Positions 36,038 through 45,232 of a stretch of DNA of 64,000 bases are shown piece by piece. The first letter of the stretch is position 1; every line of letters starts with the position of its first letter. The stretch spans positions 4,438,803-4,502,802 of the forward strand of contig NZ_FOJF01000001.1 of the NCBI RefSeq assembly GCF_900110995.1. The letters run 5' to 3'. The DNA comes from Chitinophaga sp. YR573 (GTDB lineage: Bacteria; Bacteroidota; Bacteroidia; Chitinophagales; Chitinophagaceae). Position numbers and translations under genes: made by a program. The notes under the pieces were generated by a model that saw only the letters and a program-made list of their open reading frames with translations, had not been told where the DNA came from and ran no database searches.

Positions 36038-38647
36038 TTACCATCCCCAGTTTTTCCCTTTTTCAGTAGCAGGTACGCCTGTTTCCATCCATTCAGGTGC
36101 AGGAGCATCCTTTAAAAAGTGATCAAAGAATTGCTGTTCACGGCGTTGTATATCTTTTCTGTTCTGTCTTAGTACCAGGTTATGTGCCTCATTGTTGTAA
36201 TTGAGCAGCCAAACGGGTTTGCCCAGTCTTCTCAATCCTGTAAACAGTTCTATGCCCTGGTACCAGGGTACTGCTCCATCTGCATCATTACTCATAATAG
36301 CAACAGGTGTGTTTACATTGGGCAGATGAAAGAGGGGAGAGTTCTCAATATATAATTCCGGTTTATCCCACAGTGTAGCACCGATCCTGCTTTGAGAGCG
36401 TTCATACTGGAACTGCCTGTTCATGCCTGTTTCCCAGCGGATACCACCGTAGGCGCTGGTCATATTGGCTACGGGAGCACCAGCCCAGGCAGCTTTGAAC
36501 AGGTTCGTTTGTGTAACGAGATAAGCTACCTGGTAACCACCCCAGCTTTGTCCCTGTATACCCATATGCAAACTATCTGCCCAGGTGTTTTGGGCTAATG
36601 CCCTTGCGCCGCTTACGATATAGTTATATGCGCTTTTTCCCGGATGCCCGTTCTCATATGTAATATCAGGAGCCAGTACTATATATCCTCTGCTTACAAA
36701 GAAAGAAATATTCAGTCTTGATGGAGTAGGAGCAGGAGGTATATAAGCATACATGTCTTCTGTGAGTTTTTCATAGAAGTAAAGTATTACCGGGTATTTC
36801 TTTGTGCTGTCAAAATCTTCTGGTTTGTATAAAATCCCTTCTGCCTGTTTACCATTGTATGCTGTCCATTTAAACAATTCAGCAGTACCCCAGTTGTATT
36901 GTTGTTGCTGAGGATTGATATGACTGAGCTGTATTTCTTTTTTGAAATTATTATTCAGATAGATATCAGGAGATAATAAATAACTTCCTTTTATATAGAT
37001 GTATACGTCTGCATTTTTCGCTTTCACAGGGGTATTGATGGTGAATGGCCCCATCATTATTTTCTTTTTATTCAGATACAATCCGTTCTCTTTCGTTACA
37101 TCATTAAACGTTTCCAGTAGTAACTGCTGACCGGGTACTATATAACGTTCTTCTTTATCCAGAGAAATATATCTGAAGCGTAATCTGTTTTTACGTCCTT
37201 CTGTGATAGCTACTGGCGGCTGTTTGGCAACCGGATCTATCTTCCATATATCATAACGGTCATAGATATACACAAACTGGTCTTTCGCTTCCCATACAGC
37301 TACACCATATGGCCCGGGTGCATCCGGATGATCATCATCTTCTTCATACATGGCTGTTGGTATCAATGCACTGATATTACGTGTAATACCTGTAGCATTT
37401 TCATACGTAAACCAATGCCTTTGCTGTACATCATACCAGAGAATATATTTCCCATCAGGAGAGATAACACTGGTACTATCCAGGTGTTCTTTTACCTGTT
37501 TACGTGTACCATCGTTTAAATTTATCAGCCAGGATGTTTTCAATGTATGACCAGTCCATTGCATGGCTACACGTTCTCCTTTATCAGTATATCCGAGTGC
37601 ATAGTTACTGTTCCCTTCATCTGCCGGTAATACATTTTCCATGTCTTTATCTGCCAGCTGAATTAATTTGGCATTAGCAGGATAATACACCGCGAGATAA
37701 TTTCTCTTTAGTTCTTTATCTGTATTTTTAAGCTGCATGGGTTGCAGGTAATCATCTTTATAATTCCAGATATCCACCTTTGCTACTTCAAAATCCACGA
37801 TGTTGGTATCTTTGGGTGCAGGTGCCTGTGCTGTTCCAAAGAACAACCGTTCTCCGTTTCTGCTGAACCATATTTTTCCATCAGGACTCACATCTTTCTC
37901 TACAATAATTTTCCCTGTATCCTGTGTGTAATAGTACAATTGTTTAATGCTATCCCTTGTGCTGTACCAGGCGGCCTGTTTTCCTTCCTCATCAAAAGCG
38001 AATTGTTTGCGTGTACCTATGCCTCTGCTTACCGTATCCGCTTTATGTGTAGCTACATCCCATAACAGTACGCCTGTCTTCGTTGCTATCAGCAGTTTGT
38101 TACCTGGCTTACTGAAAGCATACTCCTGTACATCTTTCACTGTATCTGCTATATTCGGATACATAATCACCAGTGTTCCGCTGGTACTATCATACTGAGG
38201 TTTCTCCTGTAGATAAGTAATCACTCCACTGCCCTTTTCCGGCGTTTTAAAGGACCTTACAGCGGCTGTTTTCCATACAGCCTCACTGGACAGTGTAATG
38301 ACCCCTAAAGAGTCTTTAGGCATCTCTGATGCCTTTTTCTTTTTAATCTTCGCTTGTCTTGTAACAGCAAACGGTGGTTTAATCGCAAAGACGAGATACT
38401 GGTTGTCTTTTGTGATCACCGGGTTATAACCTCTGGGGATGGCCAGTTGTGTTTTACTGTTATAGACAATGAGAGTCGCATCACCTTCCTGCGGGGTGAT
38501 GGTATAGGCTATCCATTGACCATTATCGCTGATGATCTTACTGCCTATATTCTGCCAGCTATCGTATACGGAATGGTCCAGTGGTTTCTTCTGGGCATAG
38601 GTATACAGGGAGAAGAGCAGCATTATACACGTCGTAATCCTTTTCAT
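36038..38647 (-). CDS. S9 family peptidase (prolyl oligopeptidase-like), secreted
   Basis: 869 residues. A signal peptide (MKRITTCIMLLFSLYTYAQ) is followed by a long propeller-like region (to about 600) and an alpha/beta-hydrolase domain. The nucleophile Ser701 lies in GIQGQSWGGYQVAY; the Asp is in SNDADGAVPWYQG and the His in NNEAHNLVLR. This GQSWGGY signature fits the S9C/acylaminoacyl-peptidase or glutamyl-endopeptidase-like branch rather than classical prolyl endopeptidase, unlike the S9A enzyme earlier in the window. The substrate is presumably peptides in the periplasm. It is a single leftward gene. Confidence 0.9.
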   Translation of the reverse strand: MKRITTCIMLLFSLYTYAQKKPLDHSVYDSWQNIGSKIISDNGQWIAYTITPQEGDATLIVYNSKTQLAIPRGYNPVITKDNQYLVFAIKPPFAVTRQAKIKKKKASEMPKDSLGVITLSSEAVWKTAAVRSFKTPEKGSGVITYLQEKPQYDSTSGTLVIMYPNIADTVKDVQEYAFSKPGNKLLIATKTGVLLWDVATHKADTVSRGIGTRKQFAFDEEGKQAAWYSTRDSIKQLYYYTQDTGKIIVEKDVSPDGKIWFSRNGERLFFGTAQAPAPKDTNIVDFEVAKVDIWNYKDDYLQPMQLKNTDKELKRNYLAVYYPANAKLIQLADKDMENVLPADEGNSNYALGYTDKGERVAMQWTGHTLKTSWLINLNDGTRKQVKEHLDSTSVISPDGKYILWYDVQQRHWFTYENATGITRNISALIPTAMYEEDDDHPDAPGPYGVAVWEAKDQFVYIYDRYDIWKIDPVAKQPPVAITEGRKNRLRFRYISLDKEERYIVPGQQLLLETFNDVTKENGLYLNKKKIMMGPFTINTPVKAKNADVYIYIKGSYLLSPDIYLNNNFKKEIQLSHINPQQQQYNWGTAELFKWTAYNGKQAEGILYKPEDFDSTKKYPVILYFYEKLTEDMYAYIPPAPTPSRLNISFFVSRGYIVLAPDITYENGHPGKSAYNYIVSGARALAQNTWADSLHMGIQGQSWGGYQVAYLVTQTNLFKAAWAGAPVANMTSAYGGIRWETGMNRQFQYERSQSRIGATLWDKPELYIENSPLFHLPNVNTPVAIMSNDADGAVPWYQGIELFTGLRRLGKPVWLLNYNNEAHNLVLRQNRKDIQRREQQFFDHFLKDAPAPEWMETGVPATEKGKNWGW

Positions 38648-38700
38648 ATGTCCAATGTAAAAAAAATAGGATTACGGGTAATGGATTTATAGACGAGCGG

Positions 38701-39264
38701 TCATATGGAAATTTCGCTATAAGTTTCATTACCGGGCAGGTCTTCTGCCATGGCTATTATTTTCCCGCCTTTCGGGTTTGTGTTTTTCTTTGTGGCGGTG
38801 TAGGTCCAGTCAATGCTGTTTCTGCCCATAACGGCATTCCCTTTTTCCAGTAATGTACCTGCGGCGGTATAAATAGCCACTACTACCTGGAATACCCTGA
38901 AAACGTCTATAGCGCGTACTACGATCTGATCGCCGGTTTTGCCGGTGTAATTATCCGTTATAACGCTTTTTATTTCAGGAGGGTTGAGAGCATCTCTTAT
39001 TGCCATGTTATAGGCATTTTGTCCTGGTAGTGCTACTGCCTTATAGAGTGCTTTCAGATCCGGGTCAAGCATCACCTTCTTTGCATATAACGTTGACTCA
39101 TTGAAGGTTTCCTGGACTTCCAGTTGTGCTTCAGTAGATCGTTTTTTACTCTTTTTCTGCTTTTTTGAAACGATAGTGGATCCACCTCTTTGTCTGATGG
39201 TCATCTGGTTGCCAATCGTACCGGATAGATTGGACATAAACAGGTTATTATCTGCTCTTGCCAT
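38701..39264 (-). CDS. Unknown Bacteroidota protein
   Basis: 187 residues from the ATG at 39264; the frame opens at a TTG 27 bp upstream. The N-terminus (NNLFMSNLSGTIGNQMTIRQRGG) and a very basic stretch (SKKQKKSKKRSTEAQLEVQETF) recall DUF6266-like proteins, which start with a Gly-rich GxxGN motif and the same TEAQL-like segment. The C-terminal half looks like an immunoglobulin-like beta domain (VFRVFQVVVAIYTAAGTLLEKG). No signal peptide. Function unknown. Its upstream region contains a long imperfect palindrome. Confidence 0.6.
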   Translation of the reverse strand: MARADNNLFMSNLSGTIGNQMTIRQRGGSTIVSKKQKKSKKRSTEAQLEVQETFNESTLYAKKVMLDPDLKALYKAVALPGQNAYNMAIRDALNPPEIKSVITDNYTGKTGDQIVVRAIDVFRVFQVVVAIYTAAGTLLEKGNAVMGRNSIDWTYTATKKNTNPKGGKIIAMAEDLPGNETYSEISI

Positions 39265-39365
39265 GGTTAATTTGTGTTTGGGGTTATACAATACAATTAC
39301 CTCAGCAATTTAATGAAAAAAAAGCTTCGAAACACATTCTGGTACTGATATTCTTTCATCATTCC

Positions 39366-39470
39366 TTCATCACTCCTATAGCATTCCTATATCATTCTAC
39401 CGGCATTCCTATATCCAAACGATATAGGAATGATGTAAGAGTGCTGTAGGAATGAGCTTTCAGTGATGAA
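39366..39470. repeat. Long imperfect palindrome built from CATTCCTATA motifs
   Basis: The centre has perfect 12-bp arms 39404-39415 and 39421-39432 around CAAAC. Outward, CATTCCTA (39382-39389) pairs with TAGGAATG (39447-39454), and TTCATCACT (39366-39374) with AGTGATGAA (39462-39470), giving an interrupted stem of about 50 bp per arm. The left arm also holds repeated CATTCCTATA/TCATTC motifs. The whole 39265-39625 gap has no other supported feature. Confidence 0.7.
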
Positions 39471-39625
39471 GGGATATAGGATTTTGAGGGAGATCAGAAG
39501 TTTATTAATTGAGTACTTGTACCTATTTGTTCTGAATAACTATGGGTTAACATATTATTAGGTAATTTTTTCTTTCTTCGCAGCGTATGATCTGGATCAG
39601 ATTTTCGCTCTTTAAAAAACAATAA

Positions 39626-39919
39626 ATGAAAAGGGAAGAATTATTAAGAAGCAGGGAATATTGGTTAATGAAAATTCAGAATGGAATTTTTAATCTCACA
39701 GAACAGTATATAAAAAATAATAATCTGAATAAAACACAATTGGCGGTAGAACTGGGAGTAACAAGAGAATATATTTCTGATGTTTTAAATGGGGATTTCG
39801 ATGATAAGATTAGTAAGTTGGTCTATTTATCTTTAGCAATGAATAAGGTGCCTGTTGTCTCGTATATTGATATGAATGAATGTCTGAGTAATGATGCTGT
39901 AGATGGAGGGGCGAAGTAA
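39626..39919 (+). CDS. Small helix-turn-helix protein (XRE-like)
   Basis: 97 residues. The central segment YIKNNNLNKTQLAVELGVTREYISDVLNG is a typical Cro/XRE helix-turn-helix, followed by a helix (KISKLVYLSLAMNKVP). There is no toxin-like domain in the same frame. It converges on the AbiE-type pair 36 bp away and could be a separate antitoxin or regulator that has lost its partner. The surrounding DNA is AT-rich with the look of an acquired segment. Confidence 0.75.
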   Translation: MKREELLRSREYWLMKIQNGIFNLTEQYIKNNNLNKTQLAVELGVTREYISDVLNGDFDDKISKLVYLSLAMNKVPVVSYIDMNECLSNDAVDGGAK

Positions 39920-39955
39920 ATACTTACATCTATCAGGTAAACTTAAAAACAGCAT

Positions 39956-40912
39956 CTATAGTTTGTGAAGGTGTTCTTTTATTCTGCTGAGAATGTCGTC
40001 GAAAGTGGGTTGTCCTTTATAATAAAGAGCTGCTGTTTCGACATATCGTTGTTTAAATTCACCCCTTAATTCTGGAGTGTTAAGCAGAAAAGATTCGTTT
40101 TGAGGTATAGGAATTTCTAAATCAGCAGCAGGGAATCTTTTTTGCTTATGGGTCTCATATTCCTGAGTTCCGATGAATTTTTGAACTTCTTCATTCCCTA
40201 AAAGGCAATAGATATCATAGTATTGCCTCATAAAATTCGGGCGATCATTTTCTCCATTTTGTTTCTGACGAAATTTCGTCGCAACAGTTTGAAGCTTTTC
40301 AACAAAGGTATAACCAGGGTGATAACAAGCGATATCAATTGCTCTATTATCTATAATGCTGATGGATTTATTTTCTTTTGTTTTATCATAAGCCCAGGAA
40401 CTTATTGTACGGTTTATATTTGGTGTAACTGTATCAAACCCTGCTTCAAGTAAAATACCGTTTTTTATTCCATTAATATGATCTGTTTTACTTTCATAAT
40501 GTAATCTGATACCGCCACTTCGATAATAAACTGTATCATCGAATGCATGATCCCGCTCAACGGAAATAATACCATCCATTTTAATGGTTTCGGCTAACCA
40601 ATCATAAAATTTTCTCCGGGCTTCTACATTAGCGGGCTTTGTATTTTTAGGATTTTCGTTAATCCCAAAATTTGTAGGAGGCTTAATATGTATATCTATA
40701 TCTTCAGAAAAGCGATCAATAATTTGATATCCTTTAGATAAGGATGTTCCTCCTTTAAGTTCAAAATTGAAACCTGATGTTTTCAATCCATACAATGCGT
40801 GCATTATCCAGTAATCTTTTTCAATTAAGCCTGCTAGTATGCCAGTTTCATCTTCCAGTATACGCAATAGATCTGGAAAATCTTTATGATTGTGAAGGTA
40901 ATTTGTTGACAT
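39956..40912 (-). CDS. AbiEii-type nucleotidyltransferase toxin
   Basis: 318 residues. The AbiEii/AbiGii nucleotidyltransferase signature is visible: ELKGGTSLSKGYQIIDRFSEDIDI, with GGTSLSK at 54-60 and the metal-binding Asp pair in SEDIDI (Asp71, Asp73). Type IV toxins of this family modify tRNA 3' ends in characterised cases and cause abortive infection or stasis. The upstream gene ends 1 bp before its start and encodes the regulator/antitoxin, so translation is coupled. All expected N-terminal catalytic residues seem intact. Confidence 0.88.
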   Translation of the reverse strand: MSTNYLHNHKDFPDLLRILEDETGILAGLIEKDYWIMHALYGLKTSGFNFELKGGTSLSKGYQIIDRFSEDIDIHIKPPTNFGINENPKNTKPANVEARRKFYDWLAETIKMDGIISVERDHAFDDTVYYRSGGIRLHYESKTDHINGIKNGILLEAGFDTVTPNINRTISSWAYDKTKENKSISIIDNRAIDIACYHPGYTFVEKLQTVATKFRQKQNGENDRPNFMRQYYDIYCLLGNEEVQKFIGTQEYETHKQKRFPAADLEIPIPQNESFLLNTPELRGEFKQRYVETAALYYKGQPTFDDILSRIKEHLHKL

Positions 40913-40913
40913 G

Positions 40914-41501
40914 TTACAGGTTTTCAGTTTTATTCACCACTGGCATTAATAATTTTTTGGCCTTAGCGTTTCCGTATAATGAAACAGCATGCTTTAATTT
41001 TTTTATATCCATAGTGTAAGCTCTGGATAATATATTTTTTGAAATTTGTATATGATCTTCTGCTAGTTTTTCAAGATTGTTCGCCAGATCTACTAGCAAA
41101 AATTCCTGAGTTGCTTTAGCAGGAAAATGGTGTGTTAACTTAAAAATGAATACTCTGTTACCTAGTTTAAATTCACCATGACGCTTATGATTATATACCG
41201 TTCTCGTGTTGTAGAGTTGAGTAGTGCCTACACCTAAACTGTTATAAGCATTTGGTGAGGTAATTAAAAAACGATCATCTTTCAGAAAACTGCGAATGAG
41301 AACCTCTTCTTCGGGTGGTGTTTTCCCAAATGCGGTTTCTTTTGGAAAGTAATATACACCCTGAGATAACTTTTGTAAAGTTTCGTCTTGCACAAGTTCA
41401 TCAAGATGTCTGTCAATAGATTTTGACCATTGCGCCAACTCTGTTCGACGGTATACTTTACCTTTTTTTAAGTGCTTTTTTAGCTCCTGTAGCTTGGTCA
41501 T
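40914..41501 (-). CDS. AbiEi/DUF6088-like antitoxin and regulator
   Basis: 195 residues. An N-terminal winged-helix region (KKGKVYRRTELAQWSKSIDRHLDELVQDETLQKLSQGVYYFPK) is followed by a domain with SPNAYNSLGVGTTQLYNTRTVYN, the pattern of AbiEi/DUF6088 antitoxins. AbiEi proteins bind inverted repeats in their own promoter and repress the operon, and counteract AbiEii without direct contact. It is the first gene of the pair and lies directly upstream of the toxin. Lys-rich and AT-rich composition sets it apart from housekeeping neighbours. Confidence 0.82.
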   Translation of the reverse strand: MTKLQELKKHLKKGKVYRRTELAQWSKSIDRHLDELVQDETLQKLSQGVYYFPKETAFGKTPPEEEVLIRSFLKDDRFLITSPNAYNSLGVGTTQLYNTRTVYNHKRHGEFKLGNRVFIFKLTHHFPAKATQEFLLVDLANNLEKLAEDHIQISKNILSRAYTMDIKKLKHAVSLYGNAKAKKLLMPVVNKTENL

Positions 41502-41799
41502 TATAAATTTCCTTTCTCAGTAAAGATAGCATTTTTCGATTTAAATGTAATAATTGTAATGTAAAAATCATGCAATTAATTATATTATTACGTTGTAATT
41601 CAATATTTTATATAAATTTAGTGATGTGTAAAAGATTCTTAAAATAATTAAGCAGATCGGATATCTTTAACTTGAAATATATTACTACCGATCATTTATT
41701 GATTTTTTATAATGTTTATAGTATTGGCCCTCGTAAATCGAGCATTTTGTGCTATAATTACAAGGATGATTGATTACAATCCTAAAGCAGAATTAAAAC

Positions 41800-42126
41800 A
41801 TGGAAAAATTATCTGAAGAAGAGAAAAATGCACTCAAACTTCTGACCGAGAAATCAAAGAATAATTATAAAGCATTCGAAAAATTCAGAAAGGAAGAGTA
41901 TCCAAAGAAATCTTTAGAAGAGAGAATTGATTACTGGACAGCCCTGATTCATAAAAACATGAAATGGCAGGGAGAAAATACTGGTGATGAGTACGACGGA
42001 ATATTTACAAAAGAGTGGTTTGATGAAAACATAAAATTCGATCCTGAGTTTGATAAAATATTCTCTGCAGTGGCAAAGAAACTGGAGTTAGATATGAATA
42101 AAGTGTTTGCAATAAAAAATGCATAA
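41800..42126 (+). CDS. Small charged protein of unknown function
   Basis: 108 residues, rich in Lys and Glu, without signal peptide or TM helix. It is helical in appearance (LSEEEKNALKLLTEKSKNNYKAFEKFRKEEYPKKSLEERIDYW), followed by a segment with several Trp and Asp residues (KWQGENTGDEYDGIFTKEWFDENI). No family is recognised. It lies 298 bp upstream of, and divergent from, the AbiE pair. The coding potential is reasonable but an accessory or remnant gene is possible. Confidence 0.55.
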   Translation: MEKLSEEEKNALKLLTEKSKNNYKAFEKFRKEEYPKKSLEERIDYWTALIHKNMKWQGENTGDEYDGIFTKEWFDENIKFDPEFDKIFSAVAKKLELDMNKVFAIKNA

Positions 42127-42243
42127 TTTTTTGAAGCCGACTTACTTAAAGCCATATTGTGTTAACTGGCCGTCAACAATGATCTGTCATATGATTTAAA
42201 ATTCATAAATTACTGTTTATTCACCCAAACCTATACCAAAAAA

Positions 42244-43737
42244 ATGAAACTAGCTGTTACTGTAATGATCTGCCTATGCTGTATGAAAACCATAGCGCAA
42301 CAATTTCATGTATCTATGTCGGAAAACAATCCTAATTTTTCAAATATACCTGTACCCGGCAGAGGATATATTGGCATTAAGAAAGAAGATAAAAATGTCT
42401 CAGGAATGAACTGGAACAAATACAGAATGACAGTTACACTGATACAGTATGATAAGGATCTGAAAGTGACAAAAGAAAACAAGCTTTCGGGGGGTGATAA
42501 CGCATATAGTAGTATCATTTATTCCTCCTTAGAGAAAATAGGTGATAAGATATGGTTTATATATGTGGAACCTGCGGAAAAAAATAATATTGGTAATATT
42601 ATGGCTGTTGAGGTAAACCCACTGACTTTAGAAGTAAGCTCGCCCAAAGTGCTTGCTGCCAGTAAGAGTATGGGGCTTTCACTCCCCTTAATGAATGGCC
42701 TGGCTGCAAAAAAAGTTCTTTTTAAATATTCACCTGACCGTAAAAAAGTACTGCTTTTTGTTGGGGCAGGTAAAGAACAATTCTATCTTTCCCGCCTGGA
42801 TGAGCAGTTGAATGTGGTATGGGGTAAGAATGAGACCATTGCCGAAATTACGGATAAAGAGATCCAATCGGAAATAATAGATAATGCAGGGATTGTTTAT
42901 CTGAGTTACGTGGGTAAAGTGAAAACGATAGCCGATATTGTGATATTTAAACAAACAGGAACTCCTTTACACAAAACTTTGACTATAGAGAATGCCTGGC
43001 CTGCTGAAGTGCTTTTACTGCCCTCAAAACAAAGTGATTCAATATATATAGCAGGCACTTATTTTGACCAGACGGATAACCTGGCAGGGGTATTTAAAAG
43101 CAATATAACTACTACAGGTTTTAAGTTAGCTGTCGCGAAGAAAAGCCCTTTCCCCTCTGGCATTGTTGAGCAATTTGCTAATGATGGCTGGGGTAGTACC
43201 AAAGGGAAAAAATATGGTATATACCCGCAATTTTCTTCTCAATTAGTCGAAACAGGGGAGGGTATTAGCATGGTGGCCGAGTTCAGAAGCGAGGATATGA
43301 CCTCAAAAGCTGCATATAAATTTGCCGGGGGGATCCTGAATATTTATTTTGATAATAAACAGACTTCATTTTCCAGGATACCCAAATACAGGGTTAGTGC
43401 CGGCTCTACTATGGGGGATAGCTATTTTGCTTTTTCCTCAAAAGGGAAAACGATCATTTTTTACAATGATAATGAGGAGAACCTCAATCGTGATATAGCA
43501 CTGAAACCTCTTGGTTCAAGTGTGTATAAAAACGCAGTGCTTGTTGGCGCAGTAATTGAGGCCGATGGCACTGTAAAAAGAACGAAAGTCATTGATTTGA
43601 AGGATCAAAACTTTATGGGTCTCGTTGAAGATATGAAGGTCATATCCCCTTCTGTTGTGCAGATACCTGTGCAAAAAATTAAAAGCCTTGGAGGGGCAGG
43701 AGATCAAATGATGACAGCAACAATTACTGTTGAGTAA
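42244..43737 (+). CDS. Unknown secreted protein
   Basis: 497 residues with a signal peptide (MKLAVTVMICLCCMKTIAQQ). The mature part is beta-rich with recurring short strands (MTVTLIQYDKDLKVTKENKLSGG, GDKIWFIYVEPAEKN, KKVLLFVGAGKEQFYLSRLDEQL), suggestive of a propeller-like repeat fold. No catalytic motif or T9SS sorting domain is visible, so it is probably periplasmic. The gene is monocistronic with a strong terminator. Function unknown. Confidence 0.75.
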   Translation: MKLAVTVMICLCCMKTIAQQFHVSMSENNPNFSNIPVPGRGYIGIKKEDKNVSGMNWNKYRMTVTLIQYDKDLKVTKENKLSGGDNAYSSIIYSSLEKIGDKIWFIYVEPAEKNNIGNIMAVEVNPLTLEVSSPKVLAASKSMGLSLPLMNGLAAKKVLFKYSPDRKKVLLFVGAGKEQFYLSRLDEQLNVVWGKNETIAEITDKEIQSEIIDNAGIVYLSYVGKVKTIADIVIFKQTGTPLHKTLTIENAWPAEVLLLPSKQSDSIYIAGTYFDQTDNLAGVFKSNITTTGFKLAVAKKSPFPSGIVEQFANDGWGSTKGKKYGIYPQFSSQLVETGEGISMVAEFRSEDMTSKAAYKFAGGILNIYFDNKQTSFSRIPKYRVSAGSTMGDSYFAFSSKGKTIIFYNDNEENLNRDIALKPLGSSVYKNAVLVGAVIEADGTVKRTKVIDLKDQNFMGLVEDMKVISPSVVQIPVQKIKSLGGAGDQMMTATITVE

Positions 43738-43744
43738 TATAGTA

Positions 43745-43789
43745 AGCGGGCCATCCGATACACATGTATCTGATGCCCCGCTCTTTTTT
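43745..43789 (+). terminator. Intrinsic terminator of the unknown secreted protein gene
   Basis: AGCGGG pairs with CCCGCT, CATC with GATG and GATAC with GTATC around a 4-nt loop, with two single mismatches, followed by CTTTTTT. It is 7 bp after the stop. Confidence 0.85.
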
Positions 43790-43797
43790 GAAGATTT

Positions 43798-44322
43798 TTA
43801 AATCACATAGTTCAGCAGCTCTTCATATGGATCATTCTCAAGTCCTAACAAAACACCAAAGGCAGGTTCTGTTTCCATTCCCTGATTTTTTAAATTGATG
43901 ATTTCCTGCCGGAATGCTTCTCCGTGTTTAGATAATATGGCATGTTCAATCATCATATGCCTGTAAGCCGACTGCTGCCTGGTAGGAATATCCTGTGCGA
44001 AAATTTCAAATTTAAAATTGTCGATGGTGAAATGGGCTATGATGGCATCATTATCTTCACTTTCTGTAATTTCAAAATCATCCAGGTCCTGAAACATGAT
44101 AATAAGATTACCGGAAAACTCTGATGAATCATCATAATAACAGATGATATCAATATCACTGTCTTCAATATCAATATTAATAGGAATAGTACCGACAAGT
44201 AACGGATCGTATTGATGCAGGGCTTCCATAATCCCACTCTTTACTAATACACCATAGACTTCCTTTTGTTTAGTATTGCCATGTTGCAGGTATTCTATAG
44301 TATCAAAATTATTTGCTTCCAT
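43798..44322 (-). CDS. DUF4269 protein, nucleotidyltransferase-like
   Basis: 174 residues. GTIPINIDIEDSDIDIICYY (44-63) contains the acidic Asp54/Asp56/Asp58 cluster typical of nucleotidyltransferase folds and of DUF4269. The family has no established function; a nucleotidyl or kinase-like activity on a small substrate is a guess from the fold. It is 6 bp downstream of an AraC-type regulator gene on the same strand, so the two are cotranscribed. Confidence 0.82.
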   Translation of the reverse strand: MEANNFDTIEYLQHGNTKQKEVYGVLVKSGIMEALHQYDPLLVGTIPINIDIEDSDIDIICYYDDSSEFSGNLIIMFQDLDDFEITESEDNDAIIAHFTIDNFKFEIFAQDIPTRQQSAYRHMMIEHAILSKHGEAFRQEIINLKNQGMETEPAFGVLLGLENDPYEELLNYVI

Positions 44323-44328
44323 ATGATC

Positions 44329-45147
44329 TTAAATATTTTTCTTCCGATATACAGAAGGTCTTAACTGATGACGTTTTTTAAAATAGTTTGAAAGATGACT
44401 TTCGTCGTTAAATCCAAACTCCTCCGCAATTTGCTTCATGTTTACCTTTCCACCTTCAATCCTTTTTTCAATTAACGTGGTGCGGTATTGATTGATGTAA
44501 TAACGATAGCTTACATTGAAATTTCGTTTGAAATAATCGCCGAAATAAGTAGCTGATATGTTAAAATGCTTAGCGATATTTTTTACCTGATATTTTTTAG
44601 GATCATATATGTTTTGATGAATAAATGAAAGGAGTGCTTCTTTATCAGCCAATCCCGGAGAGCCAATATCGTTATATTTAAGGATAACTTCTTTAATCAA
44701 TCCAAAAACTGATAAAAGCTGCAGGTAAATATAAGGTGAAGTAGCTAAGTTTTCTGATTCTTTATAAACAACAATATTGCGGATAGTGTTTTGCAGTAAA
44801 GACTTGTGAGGATTTTTGAATTCAAGCTTCACTTCTTTTAAGAATTTCAGTCGCATGATGGTTTCGGGGAAAATATCCAGTGCGCCTTCTTTAAAGTAGC
44901 TATCGGTAAATTTGATGACTACGAATCTGGTGGTTTGTTTAACCTCAAAGTGATGTTTATCTTCCGGAGATATTAAAAACAGATCCCCGCTTTTATAGGA
45001 GATGTTATTGTCGTTTAGAAAATGAGCCCCGTTGCCTTTATAGATATAGATCAGTTCATAGTAAGTATGTACATGTGTTGCAAAAGGAGAAATGTCTGCC
45101 TCATAATCATTTATGATCAAAGTTTCGAATTGCCTCAGCGTGTCCAT
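44329..45147 (-). CDS. AraC-family transcriptional regulator with cupin sensor domain
   Basis: 272 residues. The N-terminal cupin-like domain includes HVHTYYELIYIYKGNGAHFLNDNNISYKSG; the C-terminal AraC DNA-binding domain has KNIAKHFNISATYFGDYFKR and MKQIAEEFGFNDESHLSNYFKKRHQLRPSVYR. It is divergent from an alpha/beta-hydrolase gene with 85 bp between starts, so control of that gene and its own is likely. It precedes the DUF4269 gene in one operon. The ligand is unknown. Confidence 0.9.
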   Translation of the reverse strand: MDTLRQFETLIINDYEADISPFATHVHTYYELIYIYKGNGAHFLNDNNISYKSGDLFLISPEDKHHFEVKQTTRFVVIKFTDSYFKEGALDIFPETIMRLKFLKEVKLEFKNPHKSLLQNTIRNIVVYKESENLATSPYIYLQLLSVFGLIKEVILKYNDIGSPGLADKEALLSFIHQNIYDPKKYQVKNIAKHFNISATYFGDYFKRNFNVSYRYYINQYRTTLIEKRIEGGKVNMKQIAEEFGFNDESHLSNYFKKRHQLRPSVYRKKNI

Positions 45148-45232
45148 GCTTTAAAGTTACAAGTTTATACGCTATAAATGCAAGTTTACTTCTTCTGGTT
45201 TTCCTGAGCTTTGCTTTCATAATTAAAACAGA

